Assembly: GCA_000711775.1 (NCBI GenBank)
Contig: ARYC01000569.1
Location: forward strand, 50,027-114,026
Direction of reading: 5' to 3'
Length of the DNA: 64,000 nt
Source of the DNA: Oxytricha trifallax
Taxonomy: Eukaryota; Ciliophora; Spirotrichea; Sporadotrichida; Oxytrichidae
A program made the translations under genes and the position numbers. This document shows, piece by piece, positions 37,474 through 49,260 of the stretch. How positions within the stretch are numbered: position 1 is the first letter of the stretch; each line of letters opens with the position of its first letter. The notes below the pieces were generated by a model. It did no database searches. It was not told the origin of the DNA and saw only the letters and a program-made list of their open reading frames with translations.

Positions 37474-39299
37474 TCATTCAAAAGTTAATTGTTTGAATCC
37501 ATCAGTGCACTCTGTGCATTATCCATTTGCACACATAGTTAATGGGCAAGCTGGAGCTGAATTGGCATTCAACCCATATCTGCAAATGTAGTTTGAATCT
37601 CTGACAAAGACATCGTCTTATCCATTAGTTTGACCTTGAAGAGTTATTAGTTATATTTAATATTAAAAATTATGCATATATAGAGTCCATTGATATAGAG
37701 CAACTAAATCTCTTTCAGGGTTATCACATGTAACTGCAATAGTTTAAAGTTATGACTGATGAAGAGATTGCTCAACTGATTTGAAGATGTTTACACTGAC
37801 GTGATTAGTCAAGGTTGTTTTTGCATAAGCTCCCATAAAACTCCATCCAGCTTCTAGGACTGAGGTAAATTCTTCTAAAACTGTCTTTTCATCTTTCTTT
37901 ACCTCATCCTTACTCCAGCCTGTGTGTATGGTATATGTAATTGGGCCACTATTTTACAGTTAAATAAGATATCAATCAATATACACGGTTAAAATCCCTT
38001 GTTTATAATACCAGATGTAACTCTGGTCCATTGAGTAAAAACATCGTGTTTCTCATCCTCAATTTTCTTAACTTGAAGACTTTTCAATGCCTTTGACCAT
38101 CCAGTAATAGTTTAATCATGAAAAAAGTCAACAAACTTAGGTCCTTAAATAATCAACGATTCCCCAGTGAAGTAATCCGACTTGTATAGAGTAGCAATTA
38201 AGCCATCTGGAACTATCATGATTGAGTTGCATGCTTGTGTTTGTGGCCACTGTCTTGAACATGATGAAGGTTGAGGTCTTTGCTGTCAAATTGACCTGGT
38301 CCGAACAAGCCAGCAAAACCAATCTGGAATCTCTCATAACCGAAAGCTTAGACATATTTCTCGGTTGTTGCATTATAGCTAAAGATCTTAACATGCCTTG
38401 TCCAGTTGTCAAGTTTGTCAAAAATCTCGGCAACGTTATAAGGACCTACGATATCAATTTCGTTACTCCAAACGTCATCTCTTTAGCAATTTTAGTAACC
38501 ACAAAGCTTCACTCTGACTCCAGCTCCAATTTGCATAGCAGAGATAGTCTTTTCAATTTTATTTATGAATATTGAGTTATTTGGTTTTCAACCTAAAAAA
38601 CTTTTTAATACGTGTATAATCCCTAGGTTTTAAATAAACTAACTGCTATAAATAGCAAAGCTTAAATAATTCAAAATTAATAGTATAAACATTATTTGTA
38701 AATTGTCTTGTCAAACTTATAGTTGCTTAGAAGAGCATCATTAAATGTATTAACATCCATGGGGAAACTTCTCCCTTTATATCCTGGATTTTCCCAGAAC
38801 ACAGCCTGGCCAGGTGGAACCTACTCGTTAAAATCGGCCAAATTCATTGTGTTTTCAAATCCAGTAGTTTAGTAGTCACTTAGCATGTAGAGAGATGCAG
38901 CACATGCCAGAGCCACTGCCGAAATTGTTCCCACCACTTTCAAGAGAGTTTTTTTATTTTTGCATAATATTTTATGATAATATCTAATAAATAAAAGAGT
39001 TTTACTCTTTGGACTCTTATTGTAAAACCTCATGGTTCTTTTAAGAATTAAGATAGGGTGGTATTTCTAATTAATCAAAAATTTAATTATTATTGGCGTA
39101 ATATTTCAATGATTAGCCCAATTATTAAAACTATTGGCTCGAATAATTTTCCTTATAAATTAAACCAATCAGGTTGTGTATATTTGTTTTCACGCTAATT
39201 TAATTGATTCTGGCCAATAATAATTAAATTTTTGATTAATTAAAAATACCACCCTATCTTAATTCTTAAAAGAACCATGGGGTTTTATTAGATTTTCAT
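37474..39299 (-). pseudogene. Beta-gamma-crystallin-like gene, array copy 2 (frameshifted)
   Basis: Close relative of copy 1 with the same modules: anchor LLKVVGTISAVALACAASLY, Greek-key signature FWENPGYKG (about 38785), AGLFGPGQFDSKDLNLHH, a His/Lys loop, the beta module VLEEFTSVLEAGWSFMGAYA (about 37850-37900) and Cys tail CTECT with TGA 37474-37476. Compared with copy 1, one base is missing at about 38212-38222, just after the His-rich loop, which brings a TGA into frame. The first coding segment (ATG 39297-39299) is also split by a foldback element, and precise excision would leave a length that is out of frame relative to copy 1. It is probably a recent pseudogene. Confidence 0.65.
39022..39289. 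mobile_element. Foldback (MITE-like) element, family A, inside the first exon of copy 2
   Basis: Near-perfect palindrome: left end TAAAACCTCATGGTTCTTTT, right end its complement with GGGGTTTTA. It is flanked by ATT on both sides (CTCTTATT and TTATTAGATT), whereas copy 1 has the site with no insert. The core shares CGAGCCAATAGTTTTAATAA (on the complement) with the 14.5-kb element. No ORF. Confidence 0.78.
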
Positions 39300-41199
39300 T
39301 TAAAACAATTATTAGTGATATAAGAAGTATTTTCGAAAAAAATAATTACTTTGCGTACTTAAATATTTATAACTAAGAATATATACAAAATTGTTGAATA
39401 TTTTTATTAAGTTAAAAAATTGATTACATATTTTAAAGTTTTAAATAAAGAAAATAATAATCTCTTAAAAATAAAGAATTGTTTTTCAAAGATTTTTCTT
39501 AAAATCTAATATAAATTAAAATAGTACGTTTGTGATAATTTAAAATTAGGAAAAAAATACATAATGAACTATCAAATTAGCTACGAGCTAATTTTTATAA
39601 TGATTTTTTATTATCATTTTTGCATTCCAATATTAGGGTAAAAGATATAAAATATAACATTTAGATATTTCTGAATAATTTAAGTACCATCTTTATTTCT
39701 AAAATATTTATTAATTATAGATTTTTTATTAGAATTTTATCTATCTTAATTTTATTTAATATAATCAATATAATTTCAATATAATCTATTTCATGATTTT
39801 TACCTCAAATTAAAAATTAATAATTTTGGTAAATACTTTTATTATAAATGCCTTTATAGATTAATGCAATTAAAATAATTAAAAAGATAATTTATTGATT
39901 GATTAATTTATTTAAATCTTAATTTTTTATTATTATTCTCTGTATTTCTTTTTAAAAAGAGCCAAATATAAAATATAATATAATAGCATATTCTTAAAAT
40001 AATAATATTAATACTTATTTTTCTCATTTTAAATTTTTTTCACCTAAAATTGTACTTCAAATAATTAAAATGATGTATATTTACAGAAATATATATATAT
40101 TAATCGATGTACTGTCAAAGAAAATGACACATTTAAGTTTAAGGGTATGTAAGGTATTTATGTTGAAAATAAATAAAATGAAATCTAATTTTTGAAATAC
40201 TCAAGACCATTAATTGTGTGATACTGCAGTTCATCACTCATTAAATATAAAAATTAGAAGAAATTTTTTAAAAATAAGAATTGTTTAAAATTAGCATGGA
40301 TTTTCTAAGAAATTAAATTAGTTTTAATATAGATTAGTCGATAGATTAAATTTTGATTAAATATAATAATATAATAGTTTATTTTAATTCAATTAAAAAT
40401 AAAACAGCTAATATAATTTATAAGACATGCTTAGTTTTATTAAAAATGAAACAATAATTCTTAATTTTTTTTCAATATTTTTTCATTACATGATTATATA
40501 TTACTAATAAATATGTTACAATTTTAACCAATAACATATCCTAGTACAATTAATTATAATTTATAATATATTTTTTACAATTGATTTATAATAAGTAATG
40601 ATAGTTTATTAAATACTTAGGGTTGATACATTCTCAAAATTTAAACTATTTTTAGTAAAAATATTTTGTGCAAAATAAATTTTTGCAATAAAATTGGAAA
40701 TTAACAAAGTCAAATAATGACATTCTTACCTATTTTAAGAAAAATAATTTACATTATAGTAGTAAATACCATTGGTAATTATAATACAAAAATGAGCAAA
40801 TGCTAGATAATCTGCATTCTTATTATTTTTCAGTTTGCATTCATAAATTTATGGCGTAAGTTTTTTTAAAACGTCTTTTATATTAACTCGTAGATAGTCA
40901 TTTCACTCATTTCCAATTGTCTTATTATTTGGTATAATGATTTATATCGTATTATCTTATATTTATTTTGAATTAGATTGTATATTCTCTTAAAATAATT
41001 TAGAAGGTTTTTGAGGGTCGAATAATTAATTTTTATTTATATTTAACTGATACTAAAATAAATGATTTAAATGTTTTTCGCTTATTACACATAAATCGAA
41101 TTAAAAGGAAAATAAGTATAGTGGAATGATTTAGAAATTAACTTTGTTTATTCGTATAAGGTTGTAAGATTAAATTGAATTTAATATGTGAAATAGCTT
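39300..41199. other. AT-rich spacer of the array
   Basis: No convincing gene on either strand. It is related in patches to the 35.2-36.6 kb spacer, as expected for the duplicated unit. Poly-A/T runs are frequent. Confidence 0.55.
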
Positions 41200-44100
41200 T
41201 CATTCAGCTACATGATGAGCAGCTGACTTTCTGATTTCCCCAGTGCATTTGGTGCATTTAATAAAAAAAATACTTTAAATTTGAAAAATTAATACATAGA
41301 CAAACTTGAAAGCTTAAATGCTCAAAGACAACTTTAAATAAATTAAGATAAATCTTTACACTATAAATACACTAAATATTAAAAATGATTCAGCATCTGC
41401 GCACATGGTGAGAGGACAATCGGGACCTGAGTTAGAGTTTAGACCATATCTGCAGATGAAGTTTGAATCTTAAACGTAGATATCATTTTCTCCTTCCTGA
41501 GTGCCAGTTAAAGTCTATAAAACAAAAATAAAAAAAGTCCATTAATAGAGGGCTACTAAATCTCCATTTTTGTTGTCACAAGTAACAGTATCAATTGTAA
41601 TTTTTGATTGATGAATAGATCTCTGACTTGATTTGAATATGTTAATACTAACGTGGTTAGATAAAGTAGTTTTTTCGTAAGCACCCATGAAATTGAAACC
41701 AGATTCCATTGTTGCTGTGAATTCGGGGATCTAAGTAAGTGGCAAAATTTCTCAAAAACCTAAGTCGGTATCAATCATTAGTTTTTTCATAATTAACCGA
41801 AATCCTTAGACGAAAACACAAAAAAAACTTTCTTTTTTCAATAGAAAATCATTAAATACTTAAATAAAATTACAATTTTATCACAGATTCTAAAATCAAA
41901 CTCATCAAGACACCCAACCACTTGACTAACTATATTCAAATAATAAAATATCAATAATTTTCATAAATGATTTATATTTAGATATCAAATTTTTTGCTAT
42001 TAAATATAACAAAATAAAAATCAATGAAAGAATTATCACAATAATATATACTTCAATTTTACTTTTTCATATTATCATTAATTGTCATTGTGATCATATT
42101 TCCATTTGGATTTATATTGTTATATATTTAATAATAATAGCAAAAATATTTGATTTAGGAATATATGTTGTTTATGAAAACTCTAATTAATTTATAAGTT
42201 AAACAGTGTGCGCCAAGTGCATGAGTTGATATGATGTGTTTGATTTTAAAATCTGTGATAAAATATTTATTTTATTGGAGTATTTAATGATTTTCAAATA
42301 AAAAAAGAAAGTTTTTTGTGCCACTGACTTAGGATTTTGGTTAATTATTAAAAATTAATGATTGATACCAACTTAGGTTTTTGAAAAATTTTGCCACTGT
42401 CTCTTACCTCCACTGAATTCTTCCAAGACTGTAGATTCTTCTTTTTGAACAATATCCTTACTCCATCCTTTTTCAATAGAGTGAGATAAAGATCCACTAT
42501 TTTCAAGATAAAAATTAATATTTATCATTAAAAAGTAAACATAAACCAACATTGATATTATATAAATTCATTAAAGATTGATAAATATATTTAAATTAAA
42601 ATTACAATTAGCCAAAAATTTATAGTTTAAATATACTATTTTTGAATTTTTCTTATTCTATAAAATCATAATTAGCAGAACTTAATTGATTAAAATAGTA
42701 TTTTATAGCATCACAGGAGATAATTTTCTCGATATTAATAGAATGAATCTACATCTGATAAATTGGTTCTTCAAAGTAATATGGAGCTAATTTTCTCTAG
42801 AGATGCAATAAAATACTTTCAAGAATAAAGGAAAAAGCTAAGCTGATTTAAAATACTTAATAGAATAAGCTATGAAAAAAAGTAAAGCAAAATTTGCTTT
42901 AATTGCCATATTTATAGATTGTATATTTAATTTGACCTATTTTCAAATTTAGAATGTATTCCTATAATATTACCAGAAGATACTCTCTCCCATTAAGTTA
43001 AGACATCGATATTAGTGTGTATTTTCTTGATTACCTGCATGCTTCTTGTTTGACGATACCATTCTGGAATATCACCGTTAGCCATGTCGTAGCTTTTGGG
43101 TCCTTAGATAGTAACACGGTTGCCACCATAGTAATCTTGTGAGAAAAGAGTTACAATTAGACCTTCTGGGACAACGATTGAAGTGAGTGCTCCACCGTAT
43201 CCACCCTTGTCAAGATGGTGTCTCTTAATGTCGTCGCTGGTATATTGTCCCTCAGCGAAGAGTCCTGCATGACCAGATTCGTATCTCTCTCTGCTGAATC
43301 CCTGAACGTATAAGTCTGTTTTAGGGTCATATGGGTATAGGACAATATGACTAGCCCAGTCATTTATACCGTCTTGCATTGTAGCAGTGTTGTAAGGTCC
43401 AAGAACTTCAATAGCCTTCAATATATGAATTTTATTTATTATTGTTTGATATTTATATTTAGACTATTTTAATTGTCCCAATGATCTTCTGACTCGCAGC
43501 CAGCATCCTTGCAGATTTTAACTCTTACGCCCTCGCCAATTTGGAAAGATGACATGTCATCGTTGAAACCAACATTGCCTAAGTATACATATAATATTTA
43601 ATGCAGTACGGAAGTTAATACTGAGGCCTAAATCATAAGTTAGAATATTCTATGTATTTTTCCAAAAAAAAAATTTATTACAATTTCATTGACTTTCGAC
43701 AACACACCTTCAGTCCTACTACCAAGGACTTAGTCAACCTTTTTTAAGAAATATTAATCCCATTAATTTCATGTTATATGTCCCATCATGAATGTAACAG
43801 AAGAACGCCATAATATCCTGTGGTGTAACAGTCCTCTGCACAAGATAAAGAATTCTGTACTGCCATTACTGAATTTCTTTTTATGATTGCTTTTTATGAT
43901 TGCTTGTAGTTCATGCAAAACCTCTTCTCGGTGAAAAAATATTTAATTGCTTCGCTTTAAGGAAACCTAAAGTATATAATCAATTGCATTTTCTTACGTA
44001 AAATTAAGTCAGAATTAAGTTAAAAATCGAAAGGATGAAGTAAAAATCTAAAGTTTACCTGGCTGGCTTAAGCCCCAAATTTAAATTCAATAAAGTTTTG

Positions 44101-46063
44101 AATAAGCTAAAATTTTTGAAAATAAATCGAATTTAATTTGAAATATACATATATGAATATAAAGGTCTTGAAATGAATTAAGACAATTAAGAATGTATCA
44201 GGTAAAGCCCTAAATAGGACAATAAATTTAGCTAATTTCAATAAGCTGATTTCCAATCAACCCAAGATATTTTGACTACCTTCCTTGAGCTTATAAGCTC
44301 ATAAATGTGGACTTATAAGCCCAAAATCTTCTAAAATCGACCACTTCAAGGGTCATTTTTCAAAAATCTGTTTTTTAAGAAAAAGTCTTATAGAGGGCTA
44401 CAATGCCCATTTTATATTAATTCTCAATTAAAGTAGAAATTATAAGGCTTTAATTATTAAAAATAATTAAAAATTAAACTTATATTAGTTTTAATAGAAT
44501 TCTCTATAGAGAATTTAAATCAACCTTAAATTTATTACGTTTTAAAATTTGAATTTAAAATTTTAATATATAATTTCTACTTTAATTTAGAATTAACATA
44601 AAATGGGCATTATAGCCCTCTATAAGACTTTTACTTAAAAAACAGATTTTTGAAAAATGACCATTGAAGTGGTGGATTTTAGAAGATTTTGAGCTTATAA
44701 GTCCACACTTATGAGCTTATAAGCTCATGGAAGGTAGTCAAAATATCTTGGGTTGATTGGAAATCAGCTTATTGAGAATTAGCTAAATTTAATGTCCTTA
44801 TTATGGCTTTACCAGATACATTCTTAATTGTCTTAATTCATCTCAAGACCATTATATTCATATATGTATATTTCAAATTAAATTCGATTTATTTTCAAAA
44901 AATTTTAGCTTATAAATAATAAGTCCGAATTTTTTTTTGCAGTAAAAAGAGTATTCGATATGATCAGTCCTGTCAGTTGTTACTTATCTCTCTCTAATTA
45001 AGTTTGCTCAACCTAGCATTGTACGGACTGAATTACTTTTTGTTTAGAAATTATTTAAATGAATAAATTTTCGTAGATTTCATGGGATTATAACCTCACT
45101 TAAATCTATATCTGACGTTTTTTTCAAATATTAAGATATTGATTAGATCCTCAGATCTAGGGAATTATTTCTTAAAAATTGGGGACCATCACAATTTTTA
45201 AGCCCAGGAATATGCTCTGAATATACTTACCACGTACCATTAGGGAAACTATTGAAGTATACATTAATTATATCTATATTAAATAATTCAAAAATAAAAT
45301 TGCCTCTTAAATATCAATCTAAGAATTGAATTTTCTGATTAATCTTAATAAAAAAGTAGTCTATATTTTAAATATTGTAAAAATGCATTTATTAAGTGAG
45401 AAATCATAAAAAATATTAAAAATAAGGCAAATTAAAGTTTACAAATTGAGAGGTCTTGACTTATTAGATTTAAGATTCAAATTTAGCTGGAAATTTCTTT
45501 AGGCGATACTGTTTTGTCGTATTCCTGAGTTTACTTGACTTAAATAAATGCCTATAAATTTTACCCTCCAATTAAGATCAATTGATCTGGATCCACAGTT
45601 AATATTAATTTTTTTTTTACATTTTACCAGCTATTTATATCATCTATAAAATGAACCCAAGTTCTTTCAATTTAGCTAACTTAGCCCACTAATTTTAAAT
45701 TTCTCCATTATTAAATGAAATCTTATAATAATGATTGGTGTTTCCTGCTGCAAAACTCATATCAAATCTTCTTCCACCAAAGCCATATTCGCTGAAGAAA
45801 TAGGCTGTGCCTTGAGGAGCCATTGGGAAGAAATCAGCCAAGTTTTGAGCACCTTGATTGGAATAGTTTGAGCTGAGCATAAAAAGTCAACTAATTTTTA
45901 TGTTTAAAATAATAAATTAAAGTGCGGCAGCGCTTGCAAAAGCAATGGCAGAAACTGTGCCAACTACTTTCAAGAATGTTTTGCTTTTAGTGGGCTTTTT
46001 GTTTATTTCAATAAGATTATATATAAAAAAAATAATTTAATTTTAGTTTTAGTAACAATTCAT
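41200..46063 (-). CDS. Secreted/anchored beta-gamma-crystallin-like protein, array copy 3, heavily interrupted
   Basis: Candidate start ATG 46061-46063 is in frame with TKSKTFLKVVGTVSAIAFAS (anchor, about 45950-46010). A 36-bp IES precedes the segment 45695-45890, whose Greek-key signature is AYFFSEYGFGGRRFDM. The next coding piece lies 2.1 kb away (43420-43570: IGEGVRVKICKDAGC), the gap holding a foldback element and an ORF remnant. The central domain (43000-43420) has HAGLFAEGQYTSDDIKRHH, GGYGGALTSIVVP and signature 2 VTLFSQDYYGG. The beta module is cut by a 696-bp insertion at its middle (41718-42420). The Cys tail CRYGLNSNSG, CPLTMC and CTKCTGEIRKSA ends at TGA 41200-41202. No frameshift was noticed in the coding parts, so this copy is plausibly functional in the macronucleus. 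Confidence 0.65.
41725..42420. mobile_element. 696-bp foldback insertion bounded by TGAATTC repeats
   Basis: TGAATTC occurs at 41718-41724 and 42414-42420 and once at the empty site in copy 4 (about 51393). The arms are inverted repeats: AGTGGCAAAATTTCTCAAAA on the left matches TTTTTGAAAAATTTTGCCAC on the right, then shared blocks around CTTAGGTTTTTG and ATGATTGATACC. It interrupts a coding exon, so the 7-bp repeat is either a target duplication or an IES pointer. Confidence 0.75.
43690..43965 (-). pseudogene. ORF remnant inside the copy 3 interruption
   Basis: Not recognised. It is less AT-rich than its surroundings. One minus frame reads EEVLHELQAIIKSNHKKKFS; a second, shifted frame continues TVTPQDIMAFFCYIHDGTYN and MKLMGLIFLKKG before TGA. 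The switch suggests a decayed gene with a frameshift, perhaps from a mobile element or a germline-limited gene. Confidence 0.4.
44102..44913. mobile_element. 812-bp near-palindromic foldback element
   Basis: The arms are about 390 bp each. Left begins ATAAGCTAAAATTTTTGAAA, right ends in AAAATTTTAGCTTAT. Matching internal blocks include AGCTTATAAGCTCATAAATG and TAGAGGGCTACAATGCCCAT with their complements. The centre lies near 44500. No ORF. It sits between two coding segments of array copy 3. Confidence 0.8.
45883..45918. other. Short IES, 36 bp, pointer AAAGT, in array copy 3
   Basis: AAAGT at 45883-45887 and 45919-45923 (ACTTT on the gene strand); removal joins the anchor to the crystallin segment in frame. 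Copies 4 and 5 have interruptions at the same codon with AAGT and AAAAGT repeats. Confidence 0.72.
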
Positions 46064-46885
46064 AAAAGTTTAGGGGGAAGTTTCCAGGCCTATGTCATGA
46101 TAAGATGAAATCTAGGGAAAGTTTCCTGGCTTATTTTAATTTTTATTTCTGAGAAACATCTTTTGTTGCTTAAAATTAAGAGAATTTATAAGATATTTAT
46201 ATTAATGTATAAATTAAATTCCATCTTTAAAACCTCTAAAATATCCTTATCTGCATTCATATCTTTTTTTTATAATTTTGTCTTATTTTTAAAATATTCA
46301 ACACTTTTAATTTTATTTCTAAAGATTATTTCTATATCCCCTAAACATCTATGTCGGAAAAGATAATAATAAATTAAAATATTGTATGCTTAAATTTATA
46401 TAAATGATATATCAAAATTTACTGTCCAAAAAACTCCCCTCCCAAGTATATATATAATAAAATTAAATGAGATTCATCGTGAATTATAATTTATAAATAT
46501 TTAATAAGGAGCTTTATATATCTCTTCTTGTATTTAGAATAATATCCGTAAACTACTTTAAAATATTATATATATCCAACTATTGTATTTCTTTCTATCT
46601 ATCTAATAAATATACTTACCTATTTTAACTTAAACAACCCCCTCCTTACCCTTAACAAAGACACCCCCTCCCACCTTTACCGAACTGTGAATTAATATTT
46701 ATTTCTTAAAAAATAAAATCACAATATATAAATATAACTAAATCATATATAGGTTTTAAATAATATATTTATATAAACATAATTATTTAAGCAATAATCT
46801 TTTTTTCTTCTATAGGAATCAAGATATTTTTGAAATAAGCTGAATTTAAATTAAAAATATATTAAGAAAATAAGAATATGAAAAC
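46064..46885. other. AT-rich spacer
   Basis: No gene seen. A block at about 46467-46610 (AGATTCATCGTGAATTATAA onward) closely matches 53811-53945 upstream of copy 4, so it is probably shared upstream DNA of copies 3 and 4. Confidence 0.6.
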
Positions 46886-47189
46886 ATGTCTGATCAGAAG
46901 GTGCAGTGTAATTCATTTAAAATGTAAGTTACAAAAAACATATCTAAAAAATTAATTTTACAGGTGTGACACCAAAATCGATGAAAAAGTACATGCGAGC
47001 AAGAGTCAACTGAAGACTAAGAAAAGCACAAGAAAAATTACACTCATGCTAATGGGGGTAAGTATGAAGGAGAATGGAGAAATGATAACGCTTTTTTGTA
47101 GATTTTCATTTTTGTTTATTACAATTACTATTGCAATTATTATTAATTAATTTGTATTTAAATTTCAACTTATTTCAAAAGAAATTTGA
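46886..47189 (+). CDS. Small intron-containing hypothetical gene
   Basis: Not recognised. Exon 1 from ATG 46886 encodes MSDQKVQCNSFK. An intron 46924-46963 (GTAAGTTAC to TTTTACAG, 40 nt) is followed by a Lys/Thr-rich exon (CDTKIDEKVHASKSQLKTKK). Frame stays open to TGA 47187-47189, passing a hydrophobic stretch FLFITITIAIIIN; alternatively a second intron starts at the GTAAGT near 47058. Exon 1 and the start of the intron are clearly related to the small minus-strand gene at 50608-50864. Confidence 0.45.
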
Positions 47190-48270
47190 ATATAATTTAC
47201 ATTTTATATATATTTGAATCCCATATTTAAAATAAAATTATTTACTGTATTATTCATAAATTTAATGTGAATAATATAAATCACTTAAAAATATCCTCAT
47301 TTACCATAATTGGAAAAATAATCTGATATATATAATTGACTATTTCTAATTAATTCTTTTTTCATTTTATATAATAATTTAACATAAAATTTTATACAAA
47401 AATAAGAACAATAATGGAAATTATACTAAATTTTAATTATTTTGAAGGAAGGTAAATTAGCGATTAACTATTTAACTTAGAATTTATAAATTACAGATAG
47501 TTACAGTTTTTTATTTTAGATACAAATTATAATATAGTGTAATATTGATATTCCTATGGAAGCATTTGTAAAAAAAATAAAACATGATGGATTTAGTGAA
47601 AACAATGAAATAAATATCAACATTCGTATTTTTATATTAGTATTACATAACCGTTGAAATATATAAGATTTAAAATATAAAGATTAAAAGTTTCATATAA
47701 ATAGGGTATTTTATAGTTTGGGATTGAGAGTGGGGAGAGATATCATAGTTTTGGGTGGGCTAAAGGATCTTGGATAGGGGAATATGTTCAGTTATAGTGG
47801 CACTGATAAAATACCTATCATTCATTCTAATTATTTAAGAATTTATTTTATGAAAATATAAATACTTTTATTATATTAATAAATAAAGCTTAAATTGCTC
47901 ACATTTTCACTGAGTTATTCAAATTTACTTTTGTTGTTCTCTCTAATTTATAAGAATTTTATATTATTCTTTTTGTTTTTTTTAAAGTAATCATTTTATT
48001 AAAAGCAACTTTTCTTAGACAATATATTTAAAAAAAATATTTTCAATAGTTTTTTATACAAAATAAAAGTAAACTCTTTTAGTATAGGAAATGATTAATA
48101 ATTTTAGAGATGTCTTTAACTTCTAATAAAAATGTTGATCTCCTGTACATTTTTAATTTATTTGATAATAATACTTCGCTTTCTCATCACTTCATATATT
48201 TATATATAAGATCGGAGTCCATAGAGAACTCAATGTGATCTGATTATTATTATTATTCTTATTATTATTA
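47190..48270. other. AT-rich spacer
   Basis: No ORF or element end recognised. A G-richer patch at about 47715-47800 (GGATTGAGAGTGGGGAGAGA) stands out but carries no coding pattern on either strand. Confidence 0.5.
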
Positions 48271-48682
48271 TTGTAGGAATACATTTGATTTGGGAAATAA
48301 TTAAATAAATTAAATAATTAAAATCAAATTGGTGGCAGTTAACTTTCCGAAAACCTAGACAATATGGTACTTTTTCGACAGAGATTTTAAATTAACTGGA
48401 CTTTACTACTGGTGGTATCCCTCTATCGCATCCCTGAAGCGAGATAACTTGACTTTAATTTTAGCATTAAAATCAACTAAACAAATTTCCCAAAATTAAA
48501 GTCGTGTTATCTCACTTCATGGATGCTATAGAGGGGTACCGCCAGTAGTAAAGTCCAGCTTAATTTAAAATCTCTGTCGAACAAGTACCATATTGTCTAG
48601 GTTTCCAGAAAGTCAACTGCCACGAATTACAATTATTTAATAATTAATTTTAATTAATTTTCCATAATCAAATGTATCAATA
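48271..48682. mobile_element. Foldback (MITE-like) element, family B, second member
   Basis: The left end TTGTAGGAATACATTTGATT is like the 36.7-kb element. Arms share GTGGCAGTTAACTTTC, GGACTTTACTACTGGTGGTA and GAAGCGAGATAAC with their complements. The right end is degenerate (CAAATGTATCAATA instead of CAAATGTATTCCTACAA). No ORF. Confidence 0.72.
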
Positions 48683-49194
48683 TTAAATAACTTATGGTAA
48701 TTTTAAATCACATTATTCATATAAAATTTTTATTCTATTTATTATAAAAATATTAGAATTAATTATATTTGTTTGTTACTCATAAAAAATAATGATTTTA
48801 AGATTAGTATTTAGTTTCAATATTTAAAATAATTTTAATATTTAAAATATTCTTTTATTAAATATTTAATAAAAATAGAATGAAATTTCATTCTTAAATA
48901 TTTGAAATAAACTCAATAATATTTTGAGAATTACTTTTGCTTAATTTTTAGGAAAATATATATATTAATTTATGTATTTTTTTAGTATCAGAAGTTAAAT
49001 AGCCCCATAAATAATTAAAAATTTAATTAAGTTATATAAAATATAATTTAATTAAGTTATATAAAATATAATTTAATAAAATAAAATTGCAATTTTTCAG
49101 TCATATAATAAAATTAGATATAAAAAATTTAAATTTTTTGCTAATAATTTAAATATTTGATTAATATTATTAAATTAATATTTTAATTGAGATT
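48683..49194. other. AT-rich spacer
   Basis: Almost pure A/T, with a local tandem duplication of AAGTTATATAAAATATAATTTA near 49027-49076. No gene seen. Confidence 0.5.
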
Positions 49195-49260
49195 AAAACC
49201 CCAAAACCCCTTAGTTAGTTGTAATAAAGGTTTATTTTAAGGCTATAGATGTAATCTTTT
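49195..49260 (+). mobile_element. Solitary TBE-type element end
   Basis: AAAACCCCAAAACCCCTTAG preceded by ATT, like the ends at 51943 and 63042. No matching inverted end was found nearby, so this is a solo or truncated terminus. Confidence 0.55.

Noticed and set aside
38137-38575. Two overlapping ORFs on opposite strands
   Set aside because: Both are off-frame readings of array copy 2, whose proper frame aligns with copy 1.
43157-43363. 68-residue ORF overlapping the copy 3 central domain (similar one at 56252-56440)
   Set aside because: Plus-one-frame shadow of the crystallin-type domain; it appears in paralogues only because the underlying DNA is conserved.
49020-49080. Tandem AAGTTATATAAAATATAATTTA repeat as a functional element
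   Set aside because: Two copies of a short, nearly pure A/T unit in an A/T spacer; best explained as simple-sequence slippage.
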